Shown piece by piece: positions 6,720-9,104 of a stretch of 9,104 nucleotides of DNA (positions within the stretch are counted from its first letter, which is position 1; each line of letters opens with the position of its first letter). The stretch covers positions 1 to 9,104 of the forward strand of contig JAUUYJ010000087.1 of the NCBI GenBank assembly GCA_030588275.1, given 5' to 3'. The notes under the pieces were generated by a model. That model was not told where the DNA came from. It searched no databases and was given only the letters and a program-made list of their open reading frames with translations. Origin of the DNA: Candidatus Zixiibacteriota bacterium. GTDB lineage: Bacteria; Zixibacteria; MSB-5A5; GN15; JAAZOE01. Made by a program: the position numbers and the translations under genes.

Positions 6720-7487
6720 ATGGATACCAACTCCGGGTTACGTATGGAAGATATAAAACTCTCATTATCACAGTCAGGCCCATCGGGAGAAATTTCGATC
6801 ATCCGGGTTGATGGTGTGGTTGATACGATTACCGCTTCCGAGCTTGAAAATATTATCGAAAATTTGCTATCTCAAAATCGGCATAAAATTCTGGTCGATC
6901 TGGGTGGGGTTGAGTATATCTCCTCGGCAGGTTGGGGGATTTTTGTTTCAAAAATACATGAGATTCGGGAGCATGACGGGGATATTAAGCTGGTCAACAT
7001 GATTCCGAATGTTTATGAAATTTATGAGCTGTTGGAATTTGAAAATATTATACAGGCGTACGATAATTTGGAGGTTGGCCGACAGGCTTTTAATCTTCCC
7101 GGTTCCGAGTCTAATGCAGAGCGAGTTGGGGATGCGGAAGAAGGGGATGTAGATAAAAAGGATGAGTCTGTCTGGAAGGCCAATACCGAAGCTGTCGCCG
7201 GTGCTTCTTTTCAAACAGCCATGTCTCCCGGTCTCAAAGATCGTGCCAGACAAAATACGACATCCAGTCGAATCAGGCCGTCGGGAGATTCGCCGGCTGA
7301 AATTATTTTGACCCTTATTATTGATGACCCGTTTAGCTCAATCTCTGAGTTGGCCGAACTCGGTTCCGAAATAGCCCCGAAATTCAGTTTTGGTTGGTGG
7401 AAGGTTTTTGGAATTTTGAAAAGAAGTAAGCTTTTGCGTCGTCGTTCCCGGTTCCGTTATGCCCGTCGGCAGAATCGCCACCTTTAG
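6720..7487 (+). CDS. STAS-domain protein with basic, possibly DNA-binding C-terminus
   Basis: This protein has 255 residues. Residues about 11-118 form a STAS (SpoIIAA/RsbV-type anti-sigma antagonist) domain, with ILVDLGGVEYISSAGWGIF around candidate phosphorylatable Ser68/Ser69. STAS proteins of this type usually bind a HATPase anti-sigma kinase and are controlled by Ser phosphorylation. Residues 125-190 are a polar, probably disordered linker. Residues 192-250 look folded: helix AEIILTLIIDDPFSSISELAE, then SFGWWKVFGILKRSKLL, then a strongly basic RRRSRFRYARR. This is suggestive of a winged-helix domain and is inference only. The start is uncertain: no good ribosome binding site precedes ATG 6720, and Met9 (6744) would fit the STAS boundary. 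It is co-directional with the response regulator. No partner kinase is visible. Confidence 0.82.
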   Translation: MDTNSGLRMEDIKLSLSQSGPSGEISIIRVDGVVDTITASELENIIENLLSQNRHKILVDLGGVEYISSAGWGIFVSKIHEIREHDGDIKLVNMIPNVYEIYELLEFENIIQAYDNLEVGRQAFNLPGSESNAERVGDAEEGDVDKKDESVWKANTEAVAGASFQTAMSPGLKDRARQNTTSSRIRPSGDSPAEIILTLIIDDPFSSISELAELGSEIAPKFSFGWWKVFGILKRSKLLRRRSRFRYARRQNRHL

Positions 7488-7589
7488 GGAATTTCGTTAC
7501 CGTTTATAATATTTCTGCCAAAGTTTCACTCAATTGTATCATTCGATAAGTCAATTCTCCATTTGAAGAGTGGTCCGTTATAGGATTAA

Positions 7590-7620
7590 ATTTGACATCT
7601 GTCAAATATGTACGTCTTAT
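7590..7620 (+). promoter_or_regulatory. Promoter with overlapping operator-like dyad
   Basis: ATTTGACATCTGTCAAAT (7590-7607) has perfect 8-bp arms around a 2-bp centre. Its left arm contains a perfect -35 TTGACA (7592-7597). TCTTAT (7615-7620) at 17-bp spacing matches four of six -10 bases. A dimeric regulator on the dyad would compete with RNA polymerase. It probably serves the subtilase gene, with a leader over 100 nt. Confidence 0.5.
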
Positions 7621-7670
7621 AAGTGGATAAATCTATTTCTTGAAAAGTTAGCCTCTGAAATAGAAAGAAA

Positions 7671-7683
7671 TGTCAGCTTGACA
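7671..7683. promoter_or_regulatory. Second dyad with the same TGACA half-site
   Basis: TGTCA-GCT-TGACA (7671-7683) again embeds a TTGACA (7678-7683). Possible -10 sequences downstream (TTTTAA or TTTAAT at 7703-7709) are at 19-20 bp spacing, so promoter activity is doubtful. The half-site is shared with the dyad at 7590-7607, in the opposite arrangement. Confidence 0.35.
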
Positions 7684-7740
7684 GATTGTTTTTTCGTAGT
7701 ACTTTTAATATACGGGAGCTTGCTCCGGGGATGAGTAATT

Positions 7741-9104
7741 ATGAAACTAAAAATTGATACAATCAAAATATATGCGGTATTAATTTTATCTCTCATTATA
7801 CCCACCTCCGAGCTGTCTTCGCAATCGATAAAAGGGGACTGGCACCGCCCCGGACGTCTGGTTCTGTTGACCGAAACTGGATACCAACCAACGATAAGAG
7901 ACCTTTTCCCGAATGTTTCTTTTGCCAACGCCAAGCAGTATGAAAGCTGGCAGGTATCTCCATTGAGCTCTTTGTTTCCGGACCGGGCTGGGGCGGACAA
8001 GAATGGTACCGGCTCCCTTTTGGATAATCTGTTCCTGCTTAAATTTCCTGATTCGCTTGATGTCATTGAGGTGATGAAGTCACTTTATCGTATGCCCGGT
8101 TTGAAACTGGTGGAGCCTGATTACCGGCTTGAACTTTTTGAGATGCCTTCAGATTCCCTTTTTTCGCACCAATGGTATTTTCATAATACCGGGCAGGAAT
8201 TTTTTGCTATTGACCGGATTCCCGGAGCGGTAAATGATGTTTTGTATCTTAAGCGGGGCAAGGTCGGCGAAGATATCGAGTTGTCCGATATTTATCTCAA
8301 TATCCCGGCTGATAAGACCGAAGTGTTGGTCGCCGTGATTGATACCGGGATAGATTATGATCATCCCGATTTGGCTGGTAATATTTATGAAAACAGACTT
8401 GAAATTGCTGATAACGGAATCGACGATGACCATAATGGTTTGGTTGACGATTATCAGGGCTGGGATTTTGCCGGCGATACGATTACCGTTCTTGATGTCA
8501 TCGGTGACAATGATGCCACCGATGATTTTGGTCATGGCACTCATGTAGCCGGGTTGGTGGCGGCGGTTAATAATAATATTGGGATCGCCGGGTATCCTGC
8601 AACGGTCAAAATTCTACCGATTAAGATTTTTCCAAACGGCTTTCAATCGGTTGCTTCGGCGGCGATTATTTACGCGACCGATATGGGAGCGGATGTTATA
8701 AATATGAGTTGGGGCTTCCCTTTTGAATCGGGTATTCTGTTGGAAGTTCTTCGTTATGCCCGCAGTCGGGGTGTTATTCCGGTTGCGGCGGCAGGGAATT
8801 TTGGTGATAGTCGCCGGTTATTTCCAGCCGCGTTCGAGGAGGCGTTTACCGTTGGAGCAACTAATTCAGATGGTTATATGACCGATTTTTCATCCTACGG
8901 ATCATCTTTGGATATCTCAGCACCGGGCCGTAATATCTTATCATTGCGAGCGGCCGGGACCGATATGTATGCTCCGGGGGAGCCGGATATCCGCATTATC
9001 GCCGAAAATTACATGGTGGCTGATGGAACTTCTATGTCCGCCCCGATTGTGGCTGGTGCGGCGGCATTGCTAAAATCATTTCATCCCGGTCTTAGCGCCG
9101 ATCA
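7741..9104 (+). CDS. Secreted subtilisin-like serine protease (S8), 3' end beyond window
   Basis: The open frame continues to the window edge (454 full codons, no stop). An N-terminal signal peptide (IYAVLILSLIIPTSELSSQS, about 10-29) predicts export. Residues about 35-138 look like an inhibitor/propeptide region ending LYRMPGLKLVEPDYRLELF, followed by SHQWYFHNTGQ at the start of the mature enzyme. The full catalytic set is present: Asp201 in VAVIDTGID, His265 in GHGTHVAG, oxyanion Asn353 in AAAGN and Ser431 in GTSMSAP. An Asp-rich insert DNGIDDDHNGLVDD after the Asp motif is a likely Ca2+ site. It is therefore an active secreted endopeptidase candidate. The ribosome binding site is weak (GGGG at 7727-7730). 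A C-terminal sorting or dockerin-like domain may follow outside the window but cannot be seen. Confidence 0.95.
   Translation, partial: MKLKIDTIKIYAVLILSLIIPTSELSSQSIKGDWHRPGRLVLLTETGYQPTIRDLFPNVSFANAKQYESWQVSPLSSLFPDRAGADKNGTGSLLDNLFLLKFPDSLDVIEVMKSLYRMPGLKLVEPDYRLELFEMPSDSLFSHQWYFHNTGQEFFAIDRIPGAVNDVLYLKRGKVGEDIELSDIYLNIPADKTEVLVAVIDTGIDYDHPDLAGNIYENRLEIADNGIDDDHNGLVDDYQGWDFAGDTITVLDVIGDNDATDDFGHGTHVAGLVAAVNNNIGIAGYPATVKILPIKIFPNGFQSVASAAIIYATDMGADVINMSWGFPFESGILLEVLRYARSRGVIPVAAAGNFGDSRRLFPAAFEEAFTVGATNSDGYMTDFSSYGSSLDISAPGRNILSLRAAGTDMYAPGEPDIRIIAENYMVADGTSMSAPIVAGAAALLKSFHPGLSAD

Noticed and set aside
7731..7754. ATG at 7731 as subtilase start
   Set aside because: It is 10 nt upstream and out of frame with the protease. 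It reads only a few codons to a stop.
7617..8066. Minus-strand open frame of 149 codons over the subtilase start
   Set aside because: It overlaps the signal peptide and propeptide of a clear S8 protease on the other strand and shows no recognisable domain.

Overview
The window reads like chromosomal DNA from an uncultured FCB-group bacterium, possibly Candidatus Zixibacteria or a relative. The clues are a secreted protein with thrombospondin type 3 (TSP3) repeats and a single C-terminal dockerin-like EF-hand of the NVGDAVYLINFIF type, a secreted subtilase, a STAS protein with a C-terminal extension, and tRNA genes without encoded CCA. This assignment is inference from protein style, not a database result.

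Layout. Positions 1-61 are the 3' part of tRNA-Phe(GAA), and 276-348 are a complete tRNA-Thr(CGT) with its own promoter at 235-263. Both tRNAs are followed by unusual tails. These contain extra copies of the tRNA T-arm and 3' acceptor strand in which a 51-85 nt insert splits the T-loop at the same point (TTC | AATT or GATT). tRNA-Phe has one such copy and tRNA-Thr has two in tandem. The inserts share small hairpins whose stems show compensatory base changes between copies. The Thr block ends at a bidirectional terminator (702-735), shared with a convergent minus-strand gene (770-1954) for the secreted TSP3/dockerin-like protein.

A 377-bp divergent intergenic region follows. It holds a dyad, an orphan hairpin and a good sigma-70-type promoter for an EF-G-like translational GTPase of the FusA2/EF-G2 subfamily (2332-4410). 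Next come a small outer-membrane beta-barrel candidate (4572-5219) with a strong terminator, an NtrC-type sigma-54 response regulator (5307-6647) whose start may be leaderless, and a STAS-domain protein with a possible C-terminal winged helix (6720-7487). A 253-bp regulatory gap with two dyads built on the same TGACA half-site leads to a secreted S8 subtilisin-like protease (7741-9104) that runs off the window.

The genes do not form one pathway. The response regulator and the STAS protein are co-directional, 72 bp apart, and may form a small regulatory operon. The TSP3 protein, beta-barrel and subtilase are three exported products typical of a Gram-negative cell. The most unusual content is the tRNA tails. 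They resemble in principle the rtT repeats downstream of E. coli tyrT, but here each T-arm copy is opened by a structured insert, and the same design occurs behind two different tRNAs.
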